From the NCBI GenBank assembly GCA_038230735.1, contig JBBRMR010000013.1, positions 18,096-82,095 on the forward strand: a stretch of DNA of 64,000 nt. Direction: 5' to 3'. The notes below the pieces were generated by a model that ran no database searches, was not told where the DNA came from, and saw only the letters and a list, made by a program, of their open reading frames with translations. This document shows, piece after piece, positions 1 through 7,964 of the stretch. The translations under genes were made by a program, and so were the position numbers. Source of the DNA: Arcicella sp038230735. Lineage in GTDB: Bacteria > Bacteroidota > Bacteroidia > Cytophagales > Spirosomataceae. The number at the start of each line of letters is the position of its first letter. Position 1 is the stretch's first letter.

Positions 1-319
1 ATGTTCGGGGTTCGATGTTGGGAATTCATCCTTGCCCCATGGCTGGTGTCCTCACCAGTCCACATAAGCGAAATCAATTTTGTTTATATGCTGATGCAAA
101 TGTGGACTGATGGGGACACCAGCTACTGGGCAACAGACACTAAAACCTATCCTCTAAAACCTAATCCCTAACAATTACAGAACACCGAAAAATTAAAAAT
201 GTCTCATTGAATGATGTATTTTCTTTTTTGGGGGATGAAAAAGAGATAATTTTGGAGTAATAAATAAAACTATCCGACCAAAGATTACATATCTCCAATT
301 TATTTCAGGATTCATTCGT
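1..319. other. Intergenic region with inverted repeat and G-poor tract
   Basis: No gene is visible. It holds an inverted repeat (see the entry at 32-133), then a G-poor tract at about 139-180 made of degenerate units such as CTAAAACCT and CTAATCCCT. The last 60 bases may belong to the coding sequence of the following prenyltransferase gene, because its frame is open back to position 239. Confidence 0.6.
32..133. repeat. Imperfect palindrome, REP/MITE-like
   Basis: Arms 42-65 and 100-123 (24 bases) are reverse complements with two mismatches. Weaker pairing continues outward to about 32 and 133 around TTGCCC/GGGCAA. The spacer is 34 bases. The arms would fold into a long hairpin. There is no transposase gene here, so a dispersed palindromic repeat is the simplest reading. 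Confidence 0.7.
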
Positions 320-1156
320 TTGATTCGCTGGCAAAATTTAGCGATTATTGTTTTGACGCAATATTTTACTCGCTTCTTTTTGATTCGAGATAAACCCCCG
401 TCGTTCAGTCATTTATTAGAAATTATTATGGATAAAAATATATTTTTTATCTCCCTTTCAACAGTGTTGATTGCAGCTTCGGGCTATATTATCAACGATT
501 ATTACGACATCAAAATTGATTTGGTCAATAAGCCCGACCGAGTAATAATTGGGCGGTACGTCAAACGGCGTTGGGCTTTGGCGATAAATCAGGTTTTAAA
601 TGGATTAGGAATTCTATTAGGATTATTCATCAGTCGAAAAGTGGCTCTGGTGAATCTATCGGCGGTTTTTTGCTTATGGTTATACGCCAACCAATTGAAA
701 AGATTAGCCTTTTGGGGTAATCTGATGGTAGCAATTCTGACGGGTTTTTCACTGTTAATTTTAGCCGTTTATTACCCAGGACATCAAAAAGAAGTCTGGG
801 TATATGCTACGTTTTCCCTATTTATTACGCTGATTCGTGAAATAATTAAAGACATGGAAGACGTAAAAGGGGATGAAAAACACGGATGCCGAACCTTGCC
901 CATTATATGGGGTATTGCCCGCACCAAGCTCTTGGTTTACGTGCTGATTGCCTCCTTTATTACTACCTTATTTATTTTAGCTACTCAATTACCCAGTCAA
1001 AGGATTGCCTATATTTTTCTGTTAATGATGATGCCAGTAGGATTTTTGACTTATAAATTGGTCTATGCCGACAAACCCAAAGACTTTGCTTTTTTGAGTG
1101 ATGCCTGTAAGGTTATTATGTTGATTGGGGTTTTAACGATGATATTTGTACAATGA
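320..1156 (+). CDS. UbiA-family prenyltransferase
   Basis: Integral-membrane prenyltransferase of the UbiA superfamily, which transfers a polyprenyl group from its diphosphate to an acceptor. Both Mg-diphosphate motifs are present: N59-D60-Y-Y-D63-x3-D67 and D178-M-E-D181-x3-D185. Several hydrophobic helices run through the protein (around 40-57, 93-125, 133-152, 160-175, 205-225, 230-246, 260-278). Bacteroidetes members of this type are usually named geranylgeranylglycerol-phosphate geranylgeranyltransferase-like; the true substrate cannot be told from sequence. The start is uncertain: position 320 is TTG, the frame stays open to 239, and a GGAG lies at 254-257 with only ATA/ATT codons suitably placed, so the N-terminus may be longer. 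The end overlaps purN by 4 bases (ATGA), implying co-translation. Confidence 0.85.
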   Translation: MIRWQNLAIIVLTQYFTRFFLIRDKPPSFSHLLEIIMDKNIFFISLSTVLIAASGYIINDYYDIKIDLVNKPDRVIIGRYVKRRWALAINQVLNGLGILLGLFISRKVALVNLSAVFCLWLYANQLKRLAFWGNLMVAILTGFSLLILAVYYPGHQKEVWVYATFSLFITLIREIIKDMEDVKGDEKHGCRTLPIIWGIARTKLLVYVLIASFITTLFILATQLPSQRIAYIFLLMMMPVGFLTYKLVYADKPKDFAFLSDACKVIMLIGVLTMIFVQ

Positions 1157-1719
1157 AAAACATCGCCATTTTCGCTTCTGGTTCAGGCTCAAATGCTGAA
1201 CGAATTGTAGAGTATTTCGCTGATTCTGAGGAAATTAACGTAAAATTAATTCTCTGTAATAATCCCGAAGCGGGTGTTATCCAACGTGCTGAAAGACTCA
1301 ACATTCCTCTAATTATGTTCGACCGACCGATGTTTAAATCGGGTGAGGTGGTGCATATTTTACAGGAAAATCAAATTAATTTTGTTATTTTGGCGGGTTT
1401 TCTTTGGCTCGTTCCCAAAAATGTTGTGGAGGCATTTCCGAATCGAATTATCAATATTCATCCTGCCCTTTTACCAAAATTTGGCGGTAAAGGAATGTTC
1501 GGGCATTTTGTGCATGAGGCTGTCGTTGAAAACAAAGAAACGGAATCAGGCATTACCATTCATTTTGTCAATGAACATTATGACGAAGGGGCAATTATTT
1601 TTCAGGCTTCTTTCCCCGTTACGCCCACCGACACACCCGAAGACGTTGCTCGCAAAGGACAGGTTTTGGAATATCAATATTTTCCAGAAATAATTAAAAA
1701 AATAATTTTGGAGGGATAA
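1153..1719 (+). CDS. purN: Phosphoribosylglycinamide formyltransferase PurN
   Basis: GAR transformylase; it transfers the formyl group of 10-formyltetrahydrofolate to glycinamide ribonucleotide, the third step of purine synthesis in the cytosol. The N-terminal nucleotide loop FASGSGSNAE (residues 7-16) and the catalytic triad N101, H103 (NIHPALLPK) and D144 (HYDEGAI) are all present. The 188-residue length is normal for the family. The start ATG overlaps the stop of the UbiA-type gene, so the two are translationally coupled although their pathways are unrelated. No other pur gene is nearby. Confidence 0.96.
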   Translation: MKNIAIFASGSGSNAERIVEYFADSEEINVKLILCNNPEAGVIQRAERLNIPLIMFDRPMFKSGEVVHILQENQINFVILAGFLWLVPKNVVEAFPNRIINIHPALLPKFGGKGMFGHFVHEAVVENKETESGITIHFVNEHYDEGAIIFQASFPVTPTDTPEDVARKGQVLEYQYFPEIIKKIILEG

Positions 1720-2149
1720 AACTTACCAAGGTAAAAATACTTTTTCTTATCGTTTTACCTAATTTTCAACCCAATTTTCCTAAGAAAACCCATTTCAAAA
1801 TCAAAAATATGATTTTGCAGAACCTCATTTTCTCTAATCTCAATATTTCCCAAAAAAAAGCCTTAAAAATAAACCTTTCAACATTGAATTATTATAAAAA
1901 ATAATTGAAAAATTATAGAATAAGTATTTTTACTTAAATAGGTTTTAAAATTTGGGGTTTTAAGATAAAAAATGTCTTATCCGCAAAAAGGGATGTTGAT
2001 ACGAAGAATATTATTCCCAAAATTGATAAAAATGCTAAAATATAGGCTATTTTTGTAGTTATGAGGGCTATAATAGGCATTTGGCATTTGTTTTTATTCT
2101 TGTAATATTTCGTAAAATATCATCAACAAGAAATACCAAAAACAAGAAA
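1720..2149. other. AT-rich intergenic region
   Basis: About 430 bases, very AT-rich, with no credible gene. It contains a good -7 promoter element near its end (see 2023-2055). A start codon for the next gene upstream of 2150 is possible in frame at 2081 but would be a non-ATG start with an unlikely N-terminus. Confidence 0.6.
2023..2055 (+). promoter_or_regulatory. Candidate Bacteroidetes promoter
   Basis: TATTTTTG at 2048-2055 fits the Bacteroidetes -7 consensus TAnnTTTG. A TTG at 2023-2025 is a possible -33 element, with a rather long spacer of 22 bases. It would give a leader of roughly 90 bases before the ATG at 2150. Confidence 0.4.
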
Positions 2150-2560
2150 ATGGAAAATTTAGCTTCAAATTATCAATTTTTAACGCCTAATTTATTTACC
2201 ACCATCAACGAAGAAGAAATCATTGATTATTTAGTAGATAATGACCAATTTCCTAAGCAATTTAACAGTACGCAAGTGATTTCTTTCCTTCAAGGTAAAG
2301 ATTTTTACCTTGTCCTTTTCATGGTTTCGCCAGAAGGAAAACGGGGGTTCGTGATGTATAAAGTCTTTGATTTTTCGATGAATATAGATGAAATGCACAA
2401 ACTTTCAATGACATTCAGCGAATTGATGAAGACCGTAGAAGACAATTATCCTTATCGAATGGCAAAATACAAAATCGACCAGATGATTGGGATGGCTTCA
2501 ACATTGAGAATGTTGTTTCACAAAAAGACAGTTGAGGAAGAGGTCTCGAGACGGTTTTAA
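2150..2560 (+). CDS. Conserved-looking hypothetical protein, 136 aa
   Basis: I do not recognise the family. The protein is soluble, acidic in its N-terminal half (TTINEEEIIDYLVDNDQF) and has no signal peptide or membrane segment. An ATG at 2150 is chosen because a typical A-rich leader precedes it, and the upstream extension in the same frame starts at TTG with a hydrophobic, unlikely N-terminus. It stands alone, followed by a convergent peptidase gene across a shared hairpin. Function unknown. Confidence 0.75.
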   Translation: MENLASNYQFLTPNLFTTINEEEIIDYLVDNDQFPKQFNSTQVISFLQGKDFYLVLFMVSPEGKRGFVMYKVFDFSMNIDEMHKLSMTFSELMKTVEDNYPYRMAKYKIDQMIGMASTLRMLFHKKTVEEEVSRRF

Positions 2561-2577
2561 AGATTCTGGTAAGAGAT

Positions 2578-2665
2578 TAGACCACTGATTATACTGATTT
2601 GACAGATTTACACGGATTTTTTTAAATCTGCGAGAATCATTTGAATCTGTATAATCAGTGGTCTA
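2578..2665. repeat. Palindromic repeat / bidirectional terminator
   Basis: Perfect 17-base outer arms (2578-2594 and 2649-2665), with an inner partly paired region containing ATTTTTTTAAATCTG at 2616-2630. It lies between convergent genes and is followed by a T-run, so it probably ends both transcripts. The same ATTTTTTTAAATCTG core recurs in the hairpin at 57280-57353, suggesting a dispersed family. Confidence 0.75.
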
Positions 2666-2679
2666 TTTTTTTAAATACC

Positions 2680-4284
2680 CTACTTCTTATCCGAATCCAC
2701 CACCAATCTCTTCTCTCTATTCGCCACTTCCCAAGCTAAATGAAAGACTAATCTGGCTCGCTTTTCCATTTTACTGAACTCAATTTTCTCCACATCATCC
2801 GTTGGTTGGTGATAATCGTCATGAACACCATTAAAGAAAAAAGCTACTGGGATTTTGTTTTTGGCAAAATTATAGTGGTCCGAACGGTAATAAAAACGGT
2901 TTGGGTCGTTGGGGTCGTTGTATCTAAAATCCAGGTCGATGGGCGTTCCGTATTTGGTATTTTGCTCTAACAAAGCCGAGTGCAATTCAGACGAAAGTTT
3001 ATCTGAACCAATCACATAAATGTAATCTCCTTTGCCTTCGTGGTCTTTATCGGTGCGTCCCACCATGTCAATATTTATGTCGCAAATAGTATTTGCTAAG
3101 GAAAAAACGGGGTGTTTTACGTAATATTCCGAACCCAAAAGCCCCTTTTCTTCACCCGTTACGGTCATAAATAAAACGCTCCTACGGGGTTTCTGCCCTG
3201 TTTTTGCGGCTTCGCTAAATGCCTGAGCCACTTCCAAAACCGATACCGTTCCCGAACCATCATCATCTGCCCCATTAAAGATTTTTCCATCGTTTACGCC
3301 CACGTGGTCATAGTGTGAAGTAATGATAACCAATTCCTCTTTTTTATCCGTGCCTTCTAAATATCCCAACACATTGTAAGTCTCAATGCCATCAACCGTT
3401 CTTTCGATTTTCATGGTCAAAGGTTGTGATTTTATCGAGCCACTCAATGATTTTTTGGTTTCCAAAGTCTTAATTTTCAAGGCTTCAAACTCGTTGATGG
3501 TTGTTACCAACATTTCGGCAGCCATATTTTGTCCAATGGTCAAAACCGCAAAATCTGAGCCTTGGGGGTCGGAAGTTTCACGGAAACCTAAGCGGGCATT
3601 ACCAAAGCGTTTCATCATAGTTTGGCGTTGTTTTACAGTCTTTTCAAACTCCTCAATTGACTGTTTTGAAATCAACAATAATGCCTTTGCCCCCTTCGCT
3701 TTGGCAAGATTCATTTTCTCTTTCCAAGCCTCACTTCCTTTGCTCCATTTCGACATTTCAGAACTTCCCGAAAATATATAATTGCCATCTGCCAAACGTG
3801 GTTCACCTTCAAACGCTACAATCACTTTATCTTTTACATCAATATCGGCATAATCATTAAATACCTTATCTTCAATACCATAACCGACAAAAACGGTCTC
3901 TAAATCCATTTCTTTAGGCATTGCAACGGCAGAATTTGAAATAAAATCCGTTAAATACTGGTATTTTTTTTTATTGGCTTTCACATAAAAATCTCCCCAA
4001 GAACGCTTCACTAAGTCCACCAATTGGAGATACGATTTATCAGTACCCACTGAACCTTTCAGCCCATAGCTTTCAAATTGTTTAGCGATATATTGAGCCG
4101 CAACTTTCTGTTCGGGCGAGCCTGTATCTCGTCCTCTCATACTATCCGAGGCGATGAAAATAAGATGCTTTTTGAGTTCTGCTTCGGTGATAGTTTTGGC
4201 AAAAGTATCGGGCGATAATTGGGCGGTGGTTCGACAGGAAATAAACGGTAGAACACAAAATAATGGCAAAAGAAATTTTTTCAT
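2680..4284 (-). CDS. Secreted M28-family metallopeptidase (lipoprotein)
   Basis: Zinc aminopeptidase-type M28 protein, 534 aa from the chosen ATG (cat at 4282-4284), which begins MKKFLLPLFCVLPFISC, a lipoprotein signal ending in Cys17. The M28 core is in the C-terminal half: a His/Asp metal-ligand segment SHYDHVG, then NGADDDGSG, the catalytic Glu pair in TGEEKGLLGSEY, an Asp in DMVGR and a final His ligand in DDYHQPTDD. Between signal and catalytic domain lies a region resembling a PA (protease-associated) insert. An upstream in-frame ATG at 4335 would put 17 residues before the signal and is rejected. Likely an outer-membrane or periplasmic exopeptidase feeding peptide uptake; substrate unknown. 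Confidence 0.9.
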   Translation of the reverse strand: MKKFLLPLFCVLPFISCRTTAQLSPDTFAKTITEAELKKHLIFIASDSMRGRDTGSPEQKVAAQYIAKQFESYGLKGSVGTDKSYLQLVDLVKRSWGDFYVKANKKKYQYLTDFISNSAVAMPKEMDLETVFVGYGIEDKVFNDYADIDVKDKVIVAFEGEPRLADGNYIFSGSSEMSKWSKGSEAWKEKMNLAKAKGAKALLLISKQSIEEFEKTVKQRQTMMKRFGNARLGFRETSDPQGSDFAVLTIGQNMAAEMLVTTINEFEALKIKTLETKKSLSGSIKSQPLTMKIERTVDGIETYNVLGYLEGTDKKEELVIITSHYDHVGVNDGKIFNGADDDGSGTVSVLEVAQAFSEAAKTGQKPRRSVLFMTVTGEEKGLLGSEYYVKHPVFSLANTICDINIDMVGRTDKDHEGKGDYIYVIGSDKLSSELHSALLEQNTKYGTPIDLDFRYNDPNDPNRFYYRSDHYNFAKNKIPVAFFFNGVHDDYHQPTDDVEKIEFSKMEKRARLVFHLAWEVANREKRLVVDSDKK

Positions 4285-4483
4285 GAATTTAGTATTGGGG
4301 TTGATGATTTTTAGTATTAAGTAAAAATAATTCATTTTTCAGAAAATACCTTATTATCAGTGAAATATAAGCTAAAATAACTGACCGCCGAAAGTTCACA
4401 GCCGAAAGCCGTTATTACTTTGGCACAGTTATTGAACACCTATAACTATATGCGTAATCCGCCTAAAATTACTATTTAAAATA

Positions 4484-4540
4484 TAATAAAAAATGGTCGT
4501 AAAACTCTGTTAATCAGAATTTTACGACCATTTTTTATTA
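4484..4540. terminator. Perfect 21-bp-arm hairpin, terminator-like
   Basis: Arms 4484-4504 and 4520-4540 are perfect reverse complements, flanked by A-run and T-run, with a 15-base loop. It looks like a bidirectional intrinsic terminator although no intact gene ends just before it, which suggests that an upstream plus-strand gene has decayed. Confidence 0.7.
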
Positions 4541-4543
4541 TGC

Positions 4544-4602
4544 ACCACAGGCTTTAGCCTGTTATATCGTATTTCAATCAAAAGGCTGAAACCTGCGGTA
4601 TT
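4544..4602. repeat. Short imperfect palindrome around ACCACAGGCTTTAGCCT
   Basis: ACCACAGGCTTTAGCCT and its near reverse complement AGGCTGAAACCTGCGGT (two mismatches) are separated by about 25 bases. Such intergenic palindromes are common in Bacteroidetes; function unknown. Confidence 0.5.
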
Positions 4603-4887
4603 ATTATTAAAAGTTTTCTGTTGCTCCTCCCCTACTCTATTTCTCAAATGTTTTGATAATAATACCTTCCCAAATTACAGTTAATATTTTATCCCTCGAA
4701 ATTTATATTAAACCAGTATCAACAACCCAAAATTATTGATACTGGTTTTCTGTTTTATTGGGCAATAAATTCTACATATAGACTTTAAAAACTGTATTTC
4801 TTAGGGTATACCGGATGGCATAATTTTATAGCTTGATATACCATAAATTTACAAAATAATATATTTTAATCTCATAAACTATTCATT

Positions 4888-5724
4888 ATGAATTACTTAG
4901 AAATAAACAAAGGCACTGCCGGTTATCCCGTAAAATTACATTATAGCGATTATGGAAAAGGTAAACCAGTAATTTTAATCCACGGCTGGCCTCTCAGTGG
5001 CGAGATGTGGGAATACCAAATTAATGATTTGGTCAAAGCTGGCTATCGAGTCATTACTTATGACAGGCGGGGTTTTGGCAAATCTTCACAACCGTGGGAT
5101 GGCTATGATTATGACACTATGACGGACGATTTGAAGGCATTGATTGACCATTTGAATCTTAGAAATATCACCTTAGTTGGCTTTTCGATGGGTGGTGGTG
5201 AAGTGGTGCGTTATTTTAGTCGTTATGCGGGAAAGGATGTTATAAAGGCAGTTTTGATATCTTCAATTACACCTTATATGCTCCATTCTGACACGAACCC
5301 CAATGGTGTACCACAGGAGGTATTTGACGATATGGCAATGAAAATGCAAGACGATAGAATTGGCTTTTTAGATGCTTTTGGCAAGACATTTTTTGGAATT
5401 ACGACGTTTAGTAAGCCCGTTAGCGAGCCACTATTAGACTATTATCGTATGCTATGTTCAGTAGCGTCTCCCCGTGCAACGCTCATGTGTGCCAAGGCTT
5501 TTTCATCCACTGATTTCCGAAGCGAAATGAAGGCGGTAAATGTGCCAACGCTCATTATTCATGGCGATGCAGACGAAACCGTACCCATTGATCCTACTGG
5601 AAAAGAATCAGCTAAGGTTATTGCGGACAATGAGTTTATCGTTTATCCAGGAGCAGCACACGGCTTATTTTATACCGAAAAAACAAGGTTAAATGCTGAT
5701 TTAATTGCATTTTTAGCTTCGTAA
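4888..5724 (+). CDS. Alpha/beta hydrolase, non-heme chloroperoxidase/arylesterase-like
   Basis: Cytosolic alpha/beta-hydrolase fold enzyme of 278 aa. The nucleophile elbow is GFSMGG with Ser100; the acid is in HGDADETVP (Asp229 most likely) and the His in PGAAHGL is His258; the oxyanion region HGWPLSG is at 32-38. This pattern matches the cofactor-free chloroperoxidase/arylesterase group. It has no signal peptide. The following gene starts 72 bases downstream on the same strand, so a shared transcript with the sorbosone-dehydrogenase-like protein and the AraC regulator is possible. Substrate unknown. Confidence 0.9.
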   Translation: MNYLEINKGTAGYPVKLHYSDYGKGKPVILIHGWPLSGEMWEYQINDLVKAGYRVITYDRRGFGKSSQPWDGYDYDTMTDDLKALIDHLNLRNITLVGFSMGGGEVVRYFSRYAGKDVIKAVLISSITPYMLHSDTNPNGVPQEVFDDMAMKMQDDRIGFLDAFGKTFFGITTFSKPVSEPLLDYYRMLCSVASPRATLMCAKAFSSTDFRSEMKAVNVPTLIIHGDADETVPIDPTGKESAKVIADNEFIVYPGAAHGLFYTEKTRLNADLIAFLAS

Positions 5725-5796
5725 AATCATTTGAAACCTGTAAGGTTTATGGAAAATTTAAAATGTGTAAAAGTATAATGATAATCAGGGTCAATA

Positions 5797-7116
5797 ATGA
5801 TAAAAAATTATAAAATAGTTTTACTCCTTTTTTTAGGATTGAGTTCTTGTAGTAAGAAAATGACTAACAAGGATGCCTTTGACGGTTCTGTCAGTACGTC
5901 AAATTACACGGCTCAAAATTTACCTGCCCCTAATGAAACCAAATCCGTACAGAATTTTAGTGAAGTGGTGGGTTGGAAAGATGGTAAAATGCCCCTTGCT
6001 CCCGATGGTTTTGAAGTAAACAAATTTGCCGATGGCATGGAACACCCCCGTTGGATTTATACGGCAGATAATGGTGATATTTTCGTGGCAGAATCAAACA
6101 CTGTTTTGAAAGGAATCTTGAAAGTAGGTGCAAAAATTTCCCGTAAAATAAAAACCCAACACATCGGCGAAAGTGCCAACAGAATTACGCTTTTTAGGGA
6201 TGAAAATAAAGACGGAATTGCCGAAAGAAAATACACGTTCATGACCGATTTGAATCAGCCTTTTGGAATGTTGATTATCGGTAATAATTTCTACGTAGGT
6301 AACACTGACGGCTTGATGAAATATGATTATAAAATGGGCGATACCGTCATCAGAGGAGCAGGACAAAAGATAGTTTCTTTGCCCGCAGGAGAAAATAATC
6401 GACACTGGACAAGAAATATTATTACGAATGCCAAAAAGGACAAAATCTACATTGCCGTGGGTTCAGGGACTAATGTAGCAGAAAAAGGATTGGATAATGA
6501 AGTAAGAAGAGCCGATATTTTGGAGGTAAATTTGGACGGTTCGGGTGAGCGTATTTATGCCCACGGACTCCGTAATCCCGTGGGTATGGACTGGACACCA
6601 GGCACGCAAACCCTCTGGACTGCCGTAAATGAACGGGACGAATTGGGCGATGAATTAGTGCCTGATTACCTAACGAGCGTCAAGCAAGGCGGGTTTTATG
6701 GCTGGCCCTTCTTTTATTATGGCAAAAATATTGAACCTCGTTTGAAAGACACCCCAAGCCCAGAATCCATTGATAATGTCATTACGCCCGATGTGGCTTT
6801 GGGTTCACATACTGCCTCTTTAGGTTTACTTTTCTATCGTAAAAATAACTTCCCAAGCAAATATCAAGGCGGAGCATTCATTACACAACACGGTTCTTGG
6901 AATCGCTCGGTGATTTCTGGATATAAGGTAATTTTCGTACCCTTCAAGGATGGTAAACCTTCGGGGAAACCAGAAGATTTTTTGACGGGTTTTGTAGAAG
7001 ATTTAGCTAAAAGTAAAGTACACGGACGACCCGTTGGCATATCCGTTTTGGCGGACGGTTCGATGTTGGTTTCCGATGATTCGAGCAATACTGTTTGGCG
7101 AGTGAAACATAAGTAA
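5797..7116 (+). CDS. PQQ-type sugar (sorbosone) dehydrogenase-like lipoprotein
   Basis: Predicted lipoprotein of 439 aa (signal LLLFLGLSSC) with a beta-propeller of the glucose/sorbosone dehydrogenase family. Typical segments are present: EHPRWIYTADNGDIFVAES, AHGLRNPVGMDWTPG, NERDELGDELVPDY, GFYGWPFFYYG, and near the end TQHGSWNRS and GRPVGISVLADGSMLVSDD. Members oxidise sugars or aldehydes with PQQ, but many homologues have unproven activity. It would act in the periplasm or at the outer membrane. The AraC-type gene begins 11 bases after its stop, so the pair is very probably one operon. Confidence 0.88.
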   Translation: MIKNYKIVLLLFLGLSSCSKKMTNKDAFDGSVSTSNYTAQNLPAPNETKSVQNFSEVVGWKDGKMPLAPDGFEVNKFADGMEHPRWIYTADNGDIFVAESNTVLKGILKVGAKISRKIKTQHIGESANRITLFRDENKDGIAERKYTFMTDLNQPFGMLIIGNNFYVGNTDGLMKYDYKMGDTVIRGAGQKIVSLPAGENNRHWTRNIITNAKKDKIYIAVGSGTNVAEKGLDNEVRRADILEVNLDGSGERIYAHGLRNPVGMDWTPGTQTLWTAVNERDELGDELVPDYLTSVKQGGFYGWPFFYYGKNIEPRLKDTPSPESIDNVITPDVALGSHTASLGLLFYRKNNFPSKYQGGAFITQHGSWNRSVISGYKVIFVPFKDGKPSGKPEDFLTGFVEDLAKSKVHGRPVGISVLADGSMLVSDDSSNTVWRVKHK

Positions 7117-7127
7117 AATTAAATACT

Positions 7128-7703
7128 ATGAAAATATACATCAAATATATGGTGAGCCAACGTTGCAAAATGGCGGTGAAAGAAGAGTTTCGCAGACTTG
7201 GCATTCGTTACGCAAATATTGAGTTGGGCGAGGTAGAAATTTTTGACAATATTACACAAAAACAGCGAGAAGCCTTGAAAGTATCTTTGCATAATTGTGG
7301 CTTAGAATTGATGGACGATAGGCGAAACATTTTGATTGAAAAGGTCAAAAATCTTATTACCGAAATGATTCATTTTAATGACGAATTACCCAAAATAAAC
7401 TATTCAGATTTCATCAGTGAGCGTACTCAACACGATTATACGTATCTGTCAAATATGTTTTCGCAAGTAAAAGGCATTACGATTCAACAGTTTATTATCA
7501 ATCATAAAGTTGAACGCATCAAGGAATTGATTTCTTACGGTGAATTGAATATGACTGAAATTGCTTGGAAAATGAATTATAGTAGTGTGGCTCATTTATC
7601 GAACCAATTCAAAAAAATAACGGGATTTTCCCCTTCGCATTTTAAGCAATCGAAGCAAAAAACACGAAATCCAATTGAAGAAATTGGTAGTTATGGATAT
7701 TAA
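7128..7703 (+). CDS. AraC-family regulator with HMA-like N-terminal domain
   Basis: 191-aa protein. The C-terminal half (about 85-180) is an AraC-type double helix-turn-helix (FIINHKVERIKELI, MTEIAWKMNYSSVAHLSNQF, GFSPSHFKQS). The first 70 residues (start MKIYIKYMVSQRCKMAVKEE) have the beta-alpha-beta rhythm of a heavy-metal-associated domain, as in a Bacteroidetes group of AraC proteins that start with an MxCxxC copper motif. Here the first Cys of the motif is Ser (S10-Q-R-C13), so metal binding may be altered. It lies directly after the sugar-dehydrogenase-like gene. Ligand and targets unknown; the HTH call is strong, the HMA reading moderate. Confidence 0.85.
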   Translation: MKIYIKYMVSQRCKMAVKEEFRRLGIRYANIELGEVEIFDNITQKQREALKVSLHNCGLELMDDRRNILIEKVKNLITEMIHFNDELPKINYSDFISERTQHDYTYLSNMFSQVKGITIQQFIINHKVERIKELISYGELNMTEIAWKMNYSSVAHLSNQFKKITGFSPSHFKQSKQKTRNPIEEIGSYGY

Positions 7704-7964
7704 AATTTGGTCAATATTTCCTTAGTTTGATTTAACCATATAAACTCGCCTCAAAAGGGCGAGTTTTATTTTTTATCTCGTACTGTTGTTAATATCTTCA
7801 CCGCAACGTCAGGATAATAAGAAACATTTTATTCATTCTCTACCTGATCTTACGGCAATATTGTCTTTCAAAACAAACTGCATAGAAATCTTCCAAAAAA
7901 ATCCAAAAACCCCAATTCAAAATATTTTTCGTAATTTGCACTTCTATCTCATTAGCCCCAAATT
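7704..7964. other. Intergenic region with terminator
   Basis: Holds a hairpin at 7742-7766, then AT-rich sequence. GTAATTTGC at about 7931-7939 resembles a one-base-short -7 element for the restriction-methylase gene. Confidence 0.5.
7742..7766. terminator. Intrinsic terminator after AraC gene
   Basis: AAACTCGCC and GGGCGAGTTT pair around a short TCAAAA loop, followed by TATTTTTTAT. It ends the operon upstream. Confidence 0.8.

Larger units (their letters stand above)
4285..4887. other. Divergent intergenic region with hairpins
   Basis: Lies between the peptidase (minus) and the hydrolase (plus). It carries a perfect 21-bp hairpin at 4484-4540 and a weaker palindrome at about 4544-4602. A short open stretch at 4381-4479 reads in two frames like eroded coding sequence, but neither is convincing. 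Both flanking promoters must lie here; I could not pick either with confidence. Confidence 0.6.

Noticed and set aside
139..180. Telomere-like CTAAAACC/CTAATCCC units
   Set aside because: Too short and degenerate for a telomere or array; treated as a possible one-armed relic of the hairpin family.
4381..4479. Short open stretch reading LTAESSQPKAVITLAQLLNT and so on, just before a strong hairpin
   Set aside because: It looks like the end of a gene, but a stop lies directly upstream, a second frame is equally open, and no family is recognisable; too short to annotate.
5733..5750. AAACCTGTAAGGTTT palindrome between hydrolase and dehydrogenase-like genes
   Set aside because: Very short, similar to common Bacteroidetes intergenic repeats, no clear role.
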